This document shows positions 51,286 to 60,899 of a DNA stretch of 64,000 bases, one piece after another. This DNA is from JAIVJZ01 sp035645695 (GTDB lineage: Bacteria > Acidobacteriota > Blastocatellia > Pyrinomonadales > Pyrinomonadaceae), in contig DASQMC010000027.1 in assembly GCA_035645695.1 (NCBI GenBank), forward strand, positions 171,400 through 235,399. Reading direction: 5' to 3'. The notes beneath the pieces were generated by a model. That model did not search any database. It had not been told where the DNA came from and saw only the letters and a program-made list of their open reading frames with translations. Both the position numbers and the translations under genes were made by a program. How positions within the stretch are numbered: the first letter of the stretch is position 1; each line of letters opens with the position of its first letter.

Positions 51286-51303
51286 CCCTCATCCCTCATC
51301 CCT
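51276..51303. repeat. single-arm heptamer array (catccct) at the thiL start
   Basis: Four perfect 7-bp units of catccct at 51276-51303. On the minus strand this reads gatgagg repeats directly before thiL and provides the ATG and a GAGG ribosome-binding stretch. No facing arm is present. Confidence 0.9.
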
Positions 51304-52473
51304 TCATAAGTTCCGGCGCATCGAGTCGAGACCGGCGCGGATGTTTTCGAGGGAGGTAGAGAAGGAGAAGCGTAGATGGCCTTCGCCGTGTTCGCCGAAG
51401 ACTATGCCGGGGACGGTGGCAACCTGCGCGCGGTCGAGCAGTATTTCGGCGGCGACGCGGCTGTCGGCGTGGATGCGCGTTACATCCGGGAAGGCGTAGA
51501 ACGCCCCGGCGGGCGGCGCGCAGGTGAATCCGATGTCGTTCAGGCCGCCGACCATCAGGTCGCGACGCTCGCGATACTGTGCGCGCATCGACTCGAAGAA
51601 GTCGGGCGGCGAGTTGAGTGCGGCGAGCGCCGCCCACTGTGTGGGCGTGGAGACGCCGTTCGTGGAGTAGAGCGTCGTCTTGCGCAAGCCCGTCATCCAC
51701 GGTTCGACGGCGGCGACGTAACCGACGCGCCAGCCCGTCATCGAATAGGACTTCGAATGGGTGAAACAGGTGATGGTGCGTTCCAACATCCCTTCGAGCG
51801 AGGCGATGGAGACGTGTTCGCCTTCGTAGACTAAATCTTCGTATGCTTCGTCGGCGATGACGACGAGATCATGCTCGCGCGCGAAAGCGGCGACGGCCTC
51901 GGCCTCGGCGCGCGTGAAGACGACGCCGGTCGGATTCTGCGGCGTGTTGTAGTAGATGGCGCGCGTTCTCTTCGTCATGTGGCGCGCGAGCGTCGGGGCG
52001 AAACCTTCGCGCCGCGCTTCGTCCGTCGAGACCATCACGGCGCGCCCCTCACAACCGTTGACAAGGTCTTTGATGGGCGTCCAGTACGGCGCGAACATGA
52101 GCACTTCTTCGGCCGGGTTGATGACCGACTGGAACGCGCCGAAAAGACCGTGCATGCCGCCGTTTTGCACGATCACGTCTTTGACTTCAACCGGGATGCG
52201 GTTGCGCGTGCGAAGTTTTTCGGCGATGGCCTCGCGCAGTTCCTGAATGCCGGAAGAGGGCGCATAGCGCGTCTGGTTCTCGGCGAGGGCGCGCGCCATG
52301 GCCTCTTTAATATGTGCGGGAGTGTCGAGAAAAGGTTCGCCGCCTTCAAACTGGTAGACAGTCGCGCCCGCCGCGCGCAGTTCCATGATGCGGTTGCGTA
52401 TCTTGACGATGTCGGAAAACCCGACCGCCTCAAGACGCGCGGCGAGACGAAAGACAGACGGAGCGGTAGCCAC
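51304..52473 (-). CDS. class I/II aminotransferase
   Basis: 389 residues, PLP-dependent fold type I. Motifs: FEGGEPFLDTP, the YNTPQNPTGVVFTRAEA block, IADEAYEDLVYEG, the Schiff-base Lys in THSKSYSMTGWRVGYV and the C-terminal LRFSFSTSLENI with its carboxylate-binding Arg. The group includes aspartate aminotransferases and aromatic or kynurenine relatives; the exact substrate is unresolved. Start is GTG at 52473 with a probable promoter at 52538-52567 and a duplicated 18-bp stretch in the leader. thiL follows. Confidence 0.92.
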   Translation of the reverse strand: MATAPSVFRLAARLEAVGFSDIVKIRNRIMELRAAGATVYQFEGGEPFLDTPAHIKEAMARALAENQTRYAPSSGIQELREAIAEKLRTRNRIPVEVKDVIVQNGGMHGLFGAFQSVINPAEEVLMFAPYWTPIKDLVNGCEGRAVMVSTDEARREGFAPTLARHMTKRTRAIYYNTPQNPTGVVFTRAEAEAVAAFAREHDLVVIADEAYEDLVYEGEHVSIASLEGMLERTITCFTHSKSYSMTGWRVGYVAAVEPWMTGLRKTTLYSTNGVSTPTQWAALAALNSPPDFFESMRAQYRERRDLMVGGLNDIGFTCAPPAGAFYAFPDVTRIHADSRVAAEILLDRAQVATVPGIVFGEHGEGHLRFSFSTSLENIRAGLDSMRRNL

Positions 52474-52488
52474 GATAGCGTCGAACCT

Positions 52489-52524
52489 CCAAAAAATTTA
52501 GACGTGCCAAAAAATTTAGACGTG
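52489..52524. repeat. perfect 18-bp tandem duplication in the aminotransferase leader
   Basis: The 18-bp sequence starting ccaaaaaatttag occurs twice head to tail (52489-52506, 52507-52524), between the promoter and the GTG start of the minus-strand gene. Confidence 0.92.
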
Positions 52525-52537
52525 GAAGAGAAGCCGG

Positions 52538-52567
52538 ATTATAACTTGGTGTTGCGCCCCGCGCCAA
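52538..52567 (-). promoter_or_regulatory. sigma-70 promoter of the class I aminotransferase gene
   Basis: On the minus strand TTGGCG (52562-52567), an 18-nt spacer and a perfect TATAAT (52538-52543). The -35 part lies within a GC-rich inverted repeat, about 52552-52588. Confidence 0.6.
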
Positions 52568-52623
52568 CCGGCGCGAGAGGCGCAACCCCAAAGCGTTGAG
52601 CATATCGTGTCGGCTCTAGTCCA

Positions 52624-52637
52624 TATCGTGCACGATA
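52624..52637. promoter_or_regulatory. 14-bp perfect palindrome, possible operator
   Basis: tatcgtgcacgata is a perfect palindrome, and the half-site catatcgtg occurs again at 52601-52609. They lie upstream of the minus-strand aminotransferase promoter and of the plus-strand glycine-zipper gene. The remaining intergenic sequence to 52844 has no gene. Confidence 0.45.
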
Positions 52638-52844
52638 AATCTTTGTCGCGCGCCGCCAGCCGGTCTCAATATTGTATTTTCATTGCGACGGCAAAAAACC
52701 GCACCTGAATCTCCCCGAAATCGACGCGCCGGGGTTAAACTGTCCGAGCCTCTCCCGGACTGACCACTTGCGGAACGTGACTTGCTCAAACAACGGGCGG
52801 GTTACTTTTGAACCAACCGACGAACTTGAAGGAGAAGCCGAACA

Positions 52845-53465
52845 ATGAACTTAACAAATAAGATTTTACCAGTCGCACTCGTGGCCGCGCTGCTCGGCGG
52901 CACTGTCGGCGCGTTAGTGATGCGCCCGAAGACGAACGATCTCAATACGGTGGCGTCAACATCGAACTTGCTGCCCGTCTCGAACGATACGAATTCGCGC
53001 CCGGCGACGCTCCGTTATAACGAGGCGCTCCCGGCGACCACTAACGAAACGCGGGAGACGCTCAACGTCGCGAACACGAACTCCGACGAAGAATGCTATC
53101 GCGCGGGTTTCACCGAAGGCTTCGCGGCGGCTCGTGAGAGCAAAAACAAGAATGTTCGCGCCAACAACTTCTCGAACGCGACCGCGACCGACCGCGTCGT
53201 CTATCGCGAAGCTCCGGTTCGCCGTACTCGCGTCGCGCGCAACACGCGTGCTTCGCGTCAGGCTTACTATGACTACGAACCGCGCAAGCGTTCGTTCTGG
53301 TCGAAGCATCGCGATAAGTTGACGGTTGCGATGGGCGCGGGCGGCGGCGCTCTGATCGGCGGCCTCGTCGGCGGCAAGAAGGGCGCGGCCATCGGCGCAA
53401 TCGGCGGCGGCGCGGGCTCGGCTCTGTACACGTATAAAATCCGCAACCGCGACAACCGTCGCTAA
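52845..53465 (+). CDS. glycine-zipper membrane-associated protein
   Basis: 206 residues with AAGGAGA upstream. N-terminal membrane segment (residues 7-26, LPVALVAALLGGTVGALVM), then a Thr/Asn-rich exported stretch, a basic region (KRSFWSKHRDKL) and a glycine zipper (about 165-195, GAGGGALIGGLVGGKKGAAIGAIGGGAG), typical of the YMGG-like family that packs helices in the outer membrane or envelope. Function is not known. It is followed by a hairpin at 53560. Confidence 0.8.
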   Translation: MNLTNKILPVALVAALLGGTVGALVMRPKTNDLNTVASTSNLLPVSNDTNSRPATLRYNEALPATTNETRETLNVANTNSDEECYRAGFTEGFAAARESKNKNVRANNFSNATATDRVVYREAPVRRTRVARNTRASRQAYYDYEPRKRSFWSKHRDKLTVAMGAGGGALIGGLVGGKKGAAIGAIGGGAGSALYTYKIRNRDNRR

Positions 53466-53488
53466 ACAGCGTCTGGATTCAATGTGAG

Positions 53489-54541
53489 ATGGACTGTGGC
53501 TTGAAGCAGGCGGCGCAAAGCGCAACTTCGGCTTTCCTGTTCGCTCTGTCGGTAACGCTATGGGCAGCCCCTGATATAAGGGCTGCCCATTCGTTTGTCA
53601 CGCCTTTTGTCGCGGGCGGCGGGCATACTACGAAAAAAGCCCTCACGCACAACTCAACTTCCAATTCTTTCGGACAGAAAGGGCGAGGCGCGGGCAACGT
53701 CGCGCTGCCCGCAACCGCGCGTTTCCGCGAAGTGGAAGGGCGCGGATTGATGGTCAGAGTGTGGGTCAACAATTCCGGCCCTTACAATTTCGCCATCGAC
53801 ACGGGAGCGGGGGCGACGATCATCTCGCGGCGCGTGGCCGCCGAAGCGAGAATCGCGCTCTCAGGCGCGCGTTCGGTCACCCTCAGCGGTTTGAGCGGCG
53901 TGCAGGGCGCGCAGGGCAGAGAAGCCGCGCCCGGCAGTCTTGCCGTCGGCACGCCGGAAAATCTGTTGCCCGGCAAGGGTCTCGTCATCGTCACCGATGC
54001 CTTGCCTTCCGACCTCGACGGCGTACTAGACCCGGCCGAAACCTACTGGCCGCTCGGCTTCACGATCAATCTACCCGGTGAAACCATCAGCGCATTCGAC
54101 CCGCGCTCCGCCCCTTTACGCGGACTTGCCGCCCCGCCCGGCGGCGCAATCGTCCAATGGCTCTTTGACGGAAGCAGCCGTCGTCCCTTCGTCATGCTCG
54201 ATGCTGGACGACGCGCCCTGCTCGATACAGGCTCAGGCTTCGGGCTTGCCGTTAACGAAAGCGCCGCGCGCTCGTTCGGCATCGTCTCCACACGCGGACG
54301 TGAGCGTGCCGGTGTGCGCGACCTCGGGCGCGGGAACATCAGCGCGCGCCGCGTCGAGCCGATCACGATTCAGATCGGCTCTCTCGTGCTGCGACGCGTT
54401 CCCACCGATCTGCTCTCCGGCGCGGCGAGCGGTGCGCCCGTCCTGCTCGGGCGCGACGCCCTGCGTCCCTTCGAGATCAGTTTCGATCCCGTGAACCGTC
54501 TCATTCGCTTGCTACCGGCCGATGGCTCGACTCGTCGTTAA
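53489..54541 (+). CDS. exported protein with two DTG aspartic-protease motifs
   Basis: 350 residues. Signal-peptide-like segment 10-33. An aspartyl-protease-like domain begins near 78 with FAIDTGAGATIIS (Asp 104), and a second DTG occurs in ALLDTGSGFGLAV (Asp 246), each preceded by a hydrophobic strand. The end (PVLLGRDALRPFEISFD) matches the GxDxLR motif of retropepsin-like proteins. The arrangement resembles the larger protein at 38557. A terminator-like hairpin falls inside the first 35 codons, so the start is uncertain; an alternative begins with M near residue 88. Confidence 0.75.
   Translation: MDCGLKQAAQSATSAFLFALSVTLWAAPDIRAAHSFVTPFVAGGGHTTKKALTHNSTSNSFGQKGRGAGNVALPATARFREVEGRGLMVRVWVNNSGPYNFAIDTGAGATIISRRVAAEARIALSGARSVTLSGLSGVQGAQGREAAPGSLAVGTPENLLPGKGLVIVTDALPSDLDGVLDPAETYWPLGFTINLPGETISAFDPRSAPLRGLAAPPGGAIVQWLFDGSSRRPFVMLDAGRRALLDTGSGFGLAVNESAARSFGIVSTRGRERAGVRDLGRGNISARRVEPITIQIGSLVLRRVPTDLLSGAASGAPVLLGRDALRPFEISFDPVNRLIRLLPADGSTRR
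53560..53597 (+). terminator. terminator-like hairpin inside the 5' end of the DTG gene
   Basis: A perfect 11-bp stem (53560-53570 with 53580-53590), 9-nt loop, then tcgtttgtc. It may end the glycine-zipper transcript, which would conflict with the upstream part of the next reading frame. Confidence 0.55.
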
Positions 54542-54643
54542 GGTGAAGTCTTAACCCTCGACGCGCGCGCATATTCAGGAAAGCCTTGAAGCCATAGCGT
54601 GCAAGCCTCACACAGGCTTCATGTTAAATTCCCTGAAAAATCA

Positions 54644-54672
54644 TTGACACGCCTTCGCCGCGTGAGTAACAT
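54644..54672 (+). promoter_or_regulatory. sigma-70 promoter of the MerR-type gene
   Basis: TTGACA (54644-54649), a 17-nt spacer and TAACAT (54667-54672), about 114 nt before the ATG. Confidence 0.65.
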
Positions 54673-54785
54673 GACGACGCTTCGTGTCGCACGTGTCCGG
54701 CGATGCGCCGACAATTCAGTACAACTCTAAAGTTAAAGGCGGGGTTTGAAATAGCTCCCGCCTAAAATGGCATCTCCGTTAAAAC

Positions 54786-55343
54786 ATGAACCGCGCCGTC
54801 GTCTACATACCTGAAAAGCTGTTCTTCAAGATCGGCGAAGTGTGCGATATCACCGGCGTGCAGGCGCACGTGTTGCGCTACTGGGAGTCGGAATTTCCGA
54901 TGCTCGCGCCGCAGAAGAATCGTGCGGGGCAGCGCACCTATCGCAAGCGCGATGTGGAAATGGCTTTGCGCATCAAGGAGTTGCTCTACGAAGATCAATA
55001 CACCATCGCCGGGGCGAAGAAGAAACTTGTCAGCGAAATTCGCGGGGCGAGTAAACTCAAAGTCGTCACGCCCGACATGAACAGTGCGAGCAGCGCGGCC
55101 GAAGAGATTTCAGCGGAGACCAGCATCCACGCGGCATCCGAACCGCAGCCGTCGCCGCTCATCCCGGCTCCGGCGCTGGCCGCTCCCTCATACGCGAGCG
55201 ATGAAGAAATAGCCCCCGCCGAACCAAACACCCCCCTCACGGACGAACGCCGCGCCGCCCTGCGTCGCCTGCGCGAACACATGCGCGAACTCATCTCGCT
55301 GCTCGACGCTTCCGAGCATAAAAGCGACTCGCGCCGCAAGTAG
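54786..55343 (+). CDS. MerR family transcriptional regulator
   Basis: 185 residues. N-terminal MerR winged helix: LFFKIGEVCDITGVQAHVL, RYWESEFPMLAPQKN and RTYRKRDVEMALRIKELL, followed by a short coil and a variable Ala/Pro-rich C-terminal part. The paired-helix signature RYWE with PxKN places it in the group of small MerR regulators that often accompany ribosomal or tRNA genes (context: tRNA-Pro follows). No metal-binding cysteines are present. Ligand unknown. Confidence 0.88.
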   Translation: MNRAVVYIPEKLFFKIGEVCDITGVQAHVLRYWESEFPMLAPQKNRAGQRTYRKRDVEMALRIKELLYEDQYTIAGAKKKLVSEIRGASKLKVVTPDMNSASSAAEEISAETSIHAASEPQPSPLIPAPALAAPSYASDEEIAPAEPNTPLTDERRAALRRLREHMRELISLLDASEHKSDSRRK

Positions 55344-55419
55344 TTTCCCGCCCGCCGCCGCTAATTTGCCCCGCGCCATTTGACAAAAATAATTTTCCAG
55401 AGATACTTAAACCACACGA

Positions 55420-55493
55420 CGGGATGTGGCGCAGCCTGGTAGCGCGCACCCTTGGGGTGGGTGAGGCCCCGAGTTCGAATCTCGGCATCCCGA
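55420..55493 (+). tRNA. tRNA-Pro (GGG anticodon)
   Basis: Folds into a full cloverleaf of 74 nt. Acceptor CGGGATG pairs with CATCCCG, the D arm is GCGC...GCGC, the anticodon stem CACCC/GGGTG encloses TTGGGGT (anticodon GGG), and the T arm CCGAG/TTCGAAT/CTCGG is canonical. The CCA end is not encoded. A terminator follows. Confidence 0.96.
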
Positions 55494-55496
55494 TCA

Positions 55497-55542
55497 GAGA
55501 AGGCTCTCGACTCTAACAAGAGTCGGGAGCCTTCTCGCTTTT
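55497..55542 (+). terminator. Rho-independent terminator after tRNA-Pro
   Basis: A 17-bp stem with one wobble (55497-55513 with 55520-55536), 6-nt loop, then gctttt. Confidence 0.88.
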
Positions 55543-55590
55543 GTAAAAAGGGGCGGTGGTGTAAATAGCATCGGCGGCCGTCTCAAGCTC

Positions 55591-55794
55591 TCAGTCGTGC
55601 GTGTGCGAATCGCCGCTCAACCATTTGCCGTCCCACCAGACTAGCGCTGCCCCCAGCGTCAGCATGAGTGTCGTGAGGAAGACGTAGGGCGAACTGCCCG
55701 TGCGCCCCGGCGGGGCGTGCTCGCTGAGAACCTGAAAAATCCGCGCCAATCCTATGACGATCAAAAACAATCCGGACAACTTTCGTGCGCTCAT
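55591..55794 (-). CDS. small two-helix membrane protein, unknown
   Basis: 67 residues from ATG 55794 (GGAG upstream). Two hydrophobic helices (LSGLFLIVIGLARIFQVL and YVFLTTLMLTLGAALVW) with a short polar loop and a His/Asp-rich tail (SGDSHTHD). No family is recognised. Confidence 0.6.
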   Translation of the reverse strand: MSARKLSGLFLIVIGLARIFQVLSEHAPPGRTGSSPYVFLTTLMLTLGAALVWWDGKWLSGDSHTHD

Positions 55795-55943
55795 GCCGTG
55801 ATCTCCTCTCTGCGCGATCTTGAAATGCCTGGAACGTTTAGACAACCACAGTTAACTGAAAGTTCCGGCTTTCGCGCCGCGACCGGCTGATTGAAGTAAA
55901 TACCCGTGCGCGGCAAGTTGATTCCGAAGCCTTGTCCTCGCCG

Positions 55944-56375
55944 CTAGTCGTTCCGCATGTCGGCGACGATGATCTCCGAAGTCAGTGTTTTATGAACGGG
56001 GCACTTGTGCGCGATGTCCTGCAAGCGCGCGTGCTGCTCCTCGGTGAGCTTCGCGCCCTCGATGCGGACTGCGCGCTCGATGCGGTGGACGAAGCCGCCC
56101 GAATCGGTTTCACACTCGGCGCAATCCTCGGCGTGGATGCGCTTTTGACTGAGACTGACCGTGACGCGTTCAAGCGGCCAGTTCTTCCGCCGCGCGTAGA
56201 GCGTCAGCGTCATGGAGATGCAACTGCCGAGCGCGGCGAGCAGCAGCGTGTAGGGGTCTGCGCCCGCGCCGTCGCCGCCGATGCTTTTCGGCTCGTCCGT
56301 GATGAAAGTTTGCCCCTCGCCGAAGCGCACTTCGTTTCGGAGATTCGCGCCGGAAGTGACCGTGACTTCAACCAT
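55944..56375 (-). CDS. OsmC family peroxiredoxin-like protein
   Basis: 143 residues with the OsmC/Ohr fold. The redox pair is the Cys in ALGSCISMTL and the Cys in HKCPVHKTL. The start VEVTVTSGANLRNEVRFG is of the YhfA-like branch. Such proteins reduce organic hydroperoxides or related thiol substrates. Monocistronic between the small membrane protein and sucC (divergent). Confidence 0.92.
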   Translation of the reverse strand: MVEVTVTSGANLRNEVRFGEGQTFITDEPKSIGGDGAGADPYTLLLAALGSCISMTLTLYARRKNWPLERVTVSLSQKRIHAEDCAECETDSGGFVHRIERAVRIEGAKLTEEQHARLQDIAHKCPVHKTLTSEIIVADMRND

Positions 56376-56567
56376 AAATTTGTCCCCCGCTTAAATTTTG
56401 CACTCGCGACATCTTAGCAAATCCGGCAGCGTTCTTTCCCCGCGGGCGGCGATCGTTGAAATAGTGGCTTGCAGTCGCGCGCGGCGTGCGGCTACACTCA
56501 ACGGCGTTCCACTACAAAGAAAACCGACGGCGGCGCGCGCGTCGCCACACGAGCGAGAGGATCGAGG

Positions 56568-57740
<1,173 letters not shown>

Positions 57741-57741
57741 G

Positions 57742-57850
57742 GAAGAAGGGTAAAGGGGAAGGGGGAAGGGGGTAAAGGTTAAAAACAGCAAGACGCGCTA
57801 TCGCGGTTTTTGATTTCCCCTTACCCCTTGCCCTTTAACCCTTGCCCTTG
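57742..57850. repeat. degenerate heptamer inverted-repeat element, ggaaggg word
   Basis: Left 57749-57786 (gggtaaa, ggggaag, ggggaag, ggggtaa, aggtta) and right 57815-57850 (ttacccc, ttgccct, ttaaccc, ttgccct). The spacer holds a shorter aaaaac/gttttt pair. The next ATG is 5 nt past the right arm. Confidence 0.85.
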
Positions 57851-57855
57851 ATTTT

Positions 57856-58320
57856 ATGAGTAGATGGCTCAAGATTCTCGTCCTCATCAGTCGCTTCGGG
57901 TTGGCGGCGATGTGGTTGTTCGCGGCGGGGGCGAAACTCTACACGTTTAAGGATTTCAGTTTTAACCTGACGAACCTCGTGCCGGAGCATCTGGCGTCGC
58001 CGCTGGCGATCTCGGTCATCGGCGCGGAGATCATCGCCGCCGTGCTGCTCCTCGTCCCGCGCACGGCGCGACTCGGCGCGGCATTGACGGCGGCGATGCT
58101 CATCGGCTTCGCGCTCTACGGCTTGTACTACGTTTACGTGGCGAAGGGCGAGCCGCTCGAATGCGGTTGCTTCGGCGGCATCATCGGCAGTCAACTCGGA
58201 GTCAAGACCGCGCTCAGGAATCTGCTGTTGCTCGTGCCGGCCGCGCTCGTCTTCTTTGGCGAACGACGCGCGCGTGGCGTTTCGACGACGCGCGAAACCG
58301 GCGGCGAGCATCAAAGTTGA
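57856..58320 (+). CDS. MauE/DoxX-type membrane protein
   Basis: 154 residues with four membrane helices. The layout is that of MauE or DoxX-like proteins, including the ECGCFGG Cys pair that follows helix 3 (about residue 101), a mark of MauE-like disulfide-handling proteins. Likely supplies reducing equivalents or disulfides to an exported partner; the next gene encodes a secreted protein with two cysteines and starts next to its stop. Function is inferred. Confidence 0.8.
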   Translation: MSRWLKILVLISRFGLAAMWLFAAGAKLYTFKDFSFNLTNLVPEHLASPLAISVIGAEIIAAVLLLVPRTARLGAALTAAMLIGFALYGLYYVYVAKGEPLECGCFGGIIGSQLGVKTALRNLLLLVPAALVFFGERRARGVSTTRETGGEHQS

Positions 58321-58340
58321 TGCCGGAGGAGGCGGGATTA

Positions 58341-58796
58341 ATGTCAAAAAAACTTACGGGGTGGTTTTTAACTTTGTGCTTGCTGGCAGCGTTTGCCGCG
58401 GTCGTCGGGACTGCCTCGGCGAAGGCGGCGAGGGGCGCGCGAAAGAAAATCGTGCTGAATAAAAACTTCGTGTTAAGCGTCGGGCAGGAAGTATCGACCG
58501 CGGACGGGAAGTTGAAGATCAAATTCGTGTCCGTCGCCGAAGACTCGCGTTGCCCGAAGGGGGTCAATTGCATCTGGGCGGGAAACGCGCGCGTCATGTT
58601 GCAGGTCGGCAAGACTAACGGCGCGCCGGTCAAACTCGAACTCAACACCAATGCCAGAGAAGCCACGGACGGGGCGGGGGGCGGCTACGGGCAATATTTG
58701 ATCAAACTCGTAGAGGTCGCCCCGTATCCGGTCGCCGAACAACCCATCAAGCCGGGAAGTTACACGGTCACGCTCAACGTCTCTAAGAAAAGTTGA
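58341..58796 (+). CDS. secreted beta-sandwich protein, unknown
   Basis: 151 residues from ATG 58341, which has GGAGG 8 nt upstream (an ATG at 58320 overlaps the previous stop). Signal peptide 1-30 (FLTLCLLAAFAAVVGTASA). The mature part is strand-rich with a Cys pair in DSRCPKGVNCIWAGNARVML and a C-terminal GSYTVTLNVSKKS. The CPKGVxCxWxGxA stretch recurs in small lipoproteins of this type. It may depend on the adjacent MauE-like protein. Confidence 0.75.
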   Translation: MSKKLTGWFLTLCLLAAFAAVVGTASAKAARGARKKIVLNKNFVLSVGQEVSTADGKLKIKFVSVAEDSRCPKGVNCIWAGNARVMLQVGKTNGAPVKLELNTNAREATDGAGGGYGQYLIKLVEVAPYPVAEQPIKPGSYTVTLNVSKKS

Positions 58797-58899
58797 AGGC
58801 CGTTTTAGTTCAATTGCTCGCCGGTCTCGTTTGTCTGCCCGGAGAGTTGATTGAATCACCACGCTCTACCCATTTCCGATTAACAGTCTGGAGCATAAA

Positions 58900-60303
58900 T
58901 TGGCGACACTTTCTTTCTGGGGCGGAGTCGGCACGGTGACCGGCTCGAAGTATTTGATCGAAGGTGCGAAGGGGCGCGTGCTCATCGACTGCGGGCTGTT
59001 TCAGGGCTTCAAAGAACTACGCGAGCGAAACTGGCAAGACCCGCCTTTCGATCCCGCAAGCCTCGATGCCGTGCTCATCACGCACGCGCACATAGATCAC
59101 ACGGGCTACCTGCCGCGTCTCGTCGCGCTCGGCTTCAAAGGGCCGGTCTACTGTTCGCGCGGCACGGCCGAACTGCTCAAGATCATGCTGCCCGATTCGG
59201 CGCGCATTCAGGAAGAAGACGCTTCGTATCGCAATCGCCACAAACTGACGCGGCACGCGCCCGCCCTCCCGCTCTACACCGAAGAAGACGCGCGCGCGAC
59301 GCTTGACCTGATGAAGCCCTTACCGAACACGGGCGAGTCGGCGGAAGTTGCGCCGGGCATCCGCGCGGGCTTTCGTATCGCCGGTCACATCCTCGGCGCG
59401 AGTCTGGTGCTCGTCGAGATCGAGGGGGCGGGCGCGGACGGCAAAGGCCGCAGCGTCCTTTTCTCAGGCGACCTCGGCCACTACGATCAGGTCATCATAC
59501 GAGACCCCGATAAGCCCCCCGCGTGCGACTACATGCTCGTCGAATCAACTTACGGCGACCGCCTGCACGACCCCGAAGACCCGAAGGTCGCGCTCGCGCG
59601 CATCATCAACGAGACGCACGCGCGCGGCGGCGTCGTGCTCATCCCGGCCTTCGCCATCGGGCGCACGCAGGAGTTGATCTATCTCATCCGCGAACTCGAA
59701 GACGAGAAGCGCATTCCAGTCCTCCCCGTCCGCGTGGATTCACCGATGGCCGCCGCCGCGACGCAGGTTTACAGCCGCCGCACAGAGGAGCAGGACGAAA
59801 ATTACGCGAGCGTGCTGGCTCGCCCGCAACACCCCTTGCGCACGCACTCGATGTTGACGGCCTCTTCGCGCGACGAGTCGAAACGTCTGAACGAGGAACA
59901 AGGCACGCGCATCATCATCTCGGCTTCGGGCATGATGACGGCCGGGCGCGTCCTCCATCACGCGCAGCGTTTCCTGCCCGATGAAAAATCGACGCTCGTC
60001 TTCGTCGGCTATCAGGCGGCGGGTACGACCGGCAGGAAGATTCAGGACGGCGCGCGCGAAGTCCGCATCTTCAAAAACACGATCCCCGTGCGTTGCCGCA
60101 AGGAACGCATCGGCGGCTTCTCCGCCCACGCCGACTACGCGGAGGTCTTGCGCTGGCTCGAAGGCATGCCCTCGGCGCCGCGCCGCTCCTTCACCACGCA
60201 CGGTGAACCCGAAGCGGCGGCGGCCATGGCCGGGCACATCAGGGAACGTTTCGGCTGGCGCGTGGATGCGCCGCAGTACGGCGACGTGGTAGAGCTTGAG
60301 TGA
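58900..60303 (+). CDS. metallo-beta-lactamase-fold ribonuclease (beta-CASP family)
   Basis: 467 residues. TTG start with GGAG upstream. MBL metal motif HAHIDHTGYLP, second set at SGDLGHYDQ and STYGDR, followed by the beta-CASP domain (VLIPAFAIGRTQELIYLI) and the C-terminal RMMBL block RKERIGGFSAHADYAEVL plus FTTHGEPEAAAAMAG. It matches CPSF73-like bacterial RNases rather than RNase J (no extra C-terminal domain). Likely processes RNA. Confidence 0.93.
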   Translation: MATLSFWGGVGTVTGSKYLIEGAKGRVLIDCGLFQGFKELRERNWQDPPFDPASLDAVLITHAHIDHTGYLPRLVALGFKGPVYCSRGTAELLKIMLPDSARIQEEDASYRNRHKLTRHAPALPLYTEEDARATLDLMKPLPNTGESAEVAPGIRAGFRIAGHILGASLVLVEIEGAGADGKGRSVLFSGDLGHYDQVIIRDPDKPPACDYMLVESTYGDRLHDPEDPKVALARIINETHARGGVVLIPAFAIGRTQELIYLIRELEDEKRIPVLPVRVDSPMAAAATQVYSRRTEEQDENYASVLARPQHPLRTHSMLTASSRDESKRLNEEQGTRIIISASGMMTAGRVLHHAQRFLPDEKSTLVFVGYQAAGTTGRKIQDGAREVRIFKNTIPVRCRKERIGGFSAHADYAEVLRWLEGMPSAPRRSFTTHGEPEAAAAMAGHIRERFGWRVDAPQYGDVVELE

Positions 60304-60362
60304 GCAGAGTTGAGACTGAATAAAGCGTCCGGGTGTTCGCGGTGAGAATGGGCGTCGGGAAT

Positions 60363-60701
60363 TTAACGCGAGATCGACTTTTCCAGTTCGTCCACGCGTT
60401 TGCCGAGAATGACGTGGTCGTAACGAATCTCGTAGAGTTCGCGGATGACGATGTCGAACTTCGTGTCGAGTTTCCTGATCTGCTCCTGCACGCCCTCCCA
60501 GAGAGGACGCGTCTCTTGCAGCCGCCGGTCAACTTTTTCTTCGAGAGCGGTGAGGCGCGTGTCGAGAGAGGTCAATCGTGTATCGAGAGCCTCAATGTCG
60601 CCACGAATCGCCGATAGTTGTGCCTGCACCGCTGACAGGGCGGTAATGACGCGTTCTTCAAAAGAGGCTTGGGGTAAATTTTGTGTGAGGTCTTCGCTCA
60701 T
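60363..60701 (-). CDS. coiled-coil protein, unknown
   Basis: 112 residues, no signal peptide. Residues 30-65 repeat a heptad (LDTRLTSLDTRLTALEEKVD) and the whole chain is helical. No family is recognised. It lies on the minus strand between the RNase and sucD genes. Confidence 0.65.
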   Translation of the reverse strand: MSEDLTQNLPQASFEERVITALSAVQAQLSAIRGDIEALDTRLTSLDTRLTALEEKVDRRLQETRPLWEGVQEQIRKLDTKFDIVIRELYEIRYDHVILGKRVDELEKSISR

Positions 60702-60819
60702 TGTTTTATTCCTTTGACCGGAAGCATACAGCGTCGCCGGGGCGATTTCAATAAGGTTTCAGCTGATAGTGGAGCTTGATAGCAATATTCTTGATAAGAA
60801 CATTGCAGGAGCGGGAATT

Positions 60820-60848
60820 CTGGATTCGCGCGGACGCCGTGCTATACT
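60820..60848 (+). promoter_or_regulatory. possible promoter of sucD
   Basis: TATACT (60843-60848) with a weak -35 (tggatt at 60821) lies 52 nt upstream of the sucD start. Moderate. Confidence 0.35.
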
Positions 60849-60899
60849 GCGCGGTCATTCCGAAGTTAACTAAATAACACTTTTGAGGAGCAGACACCT

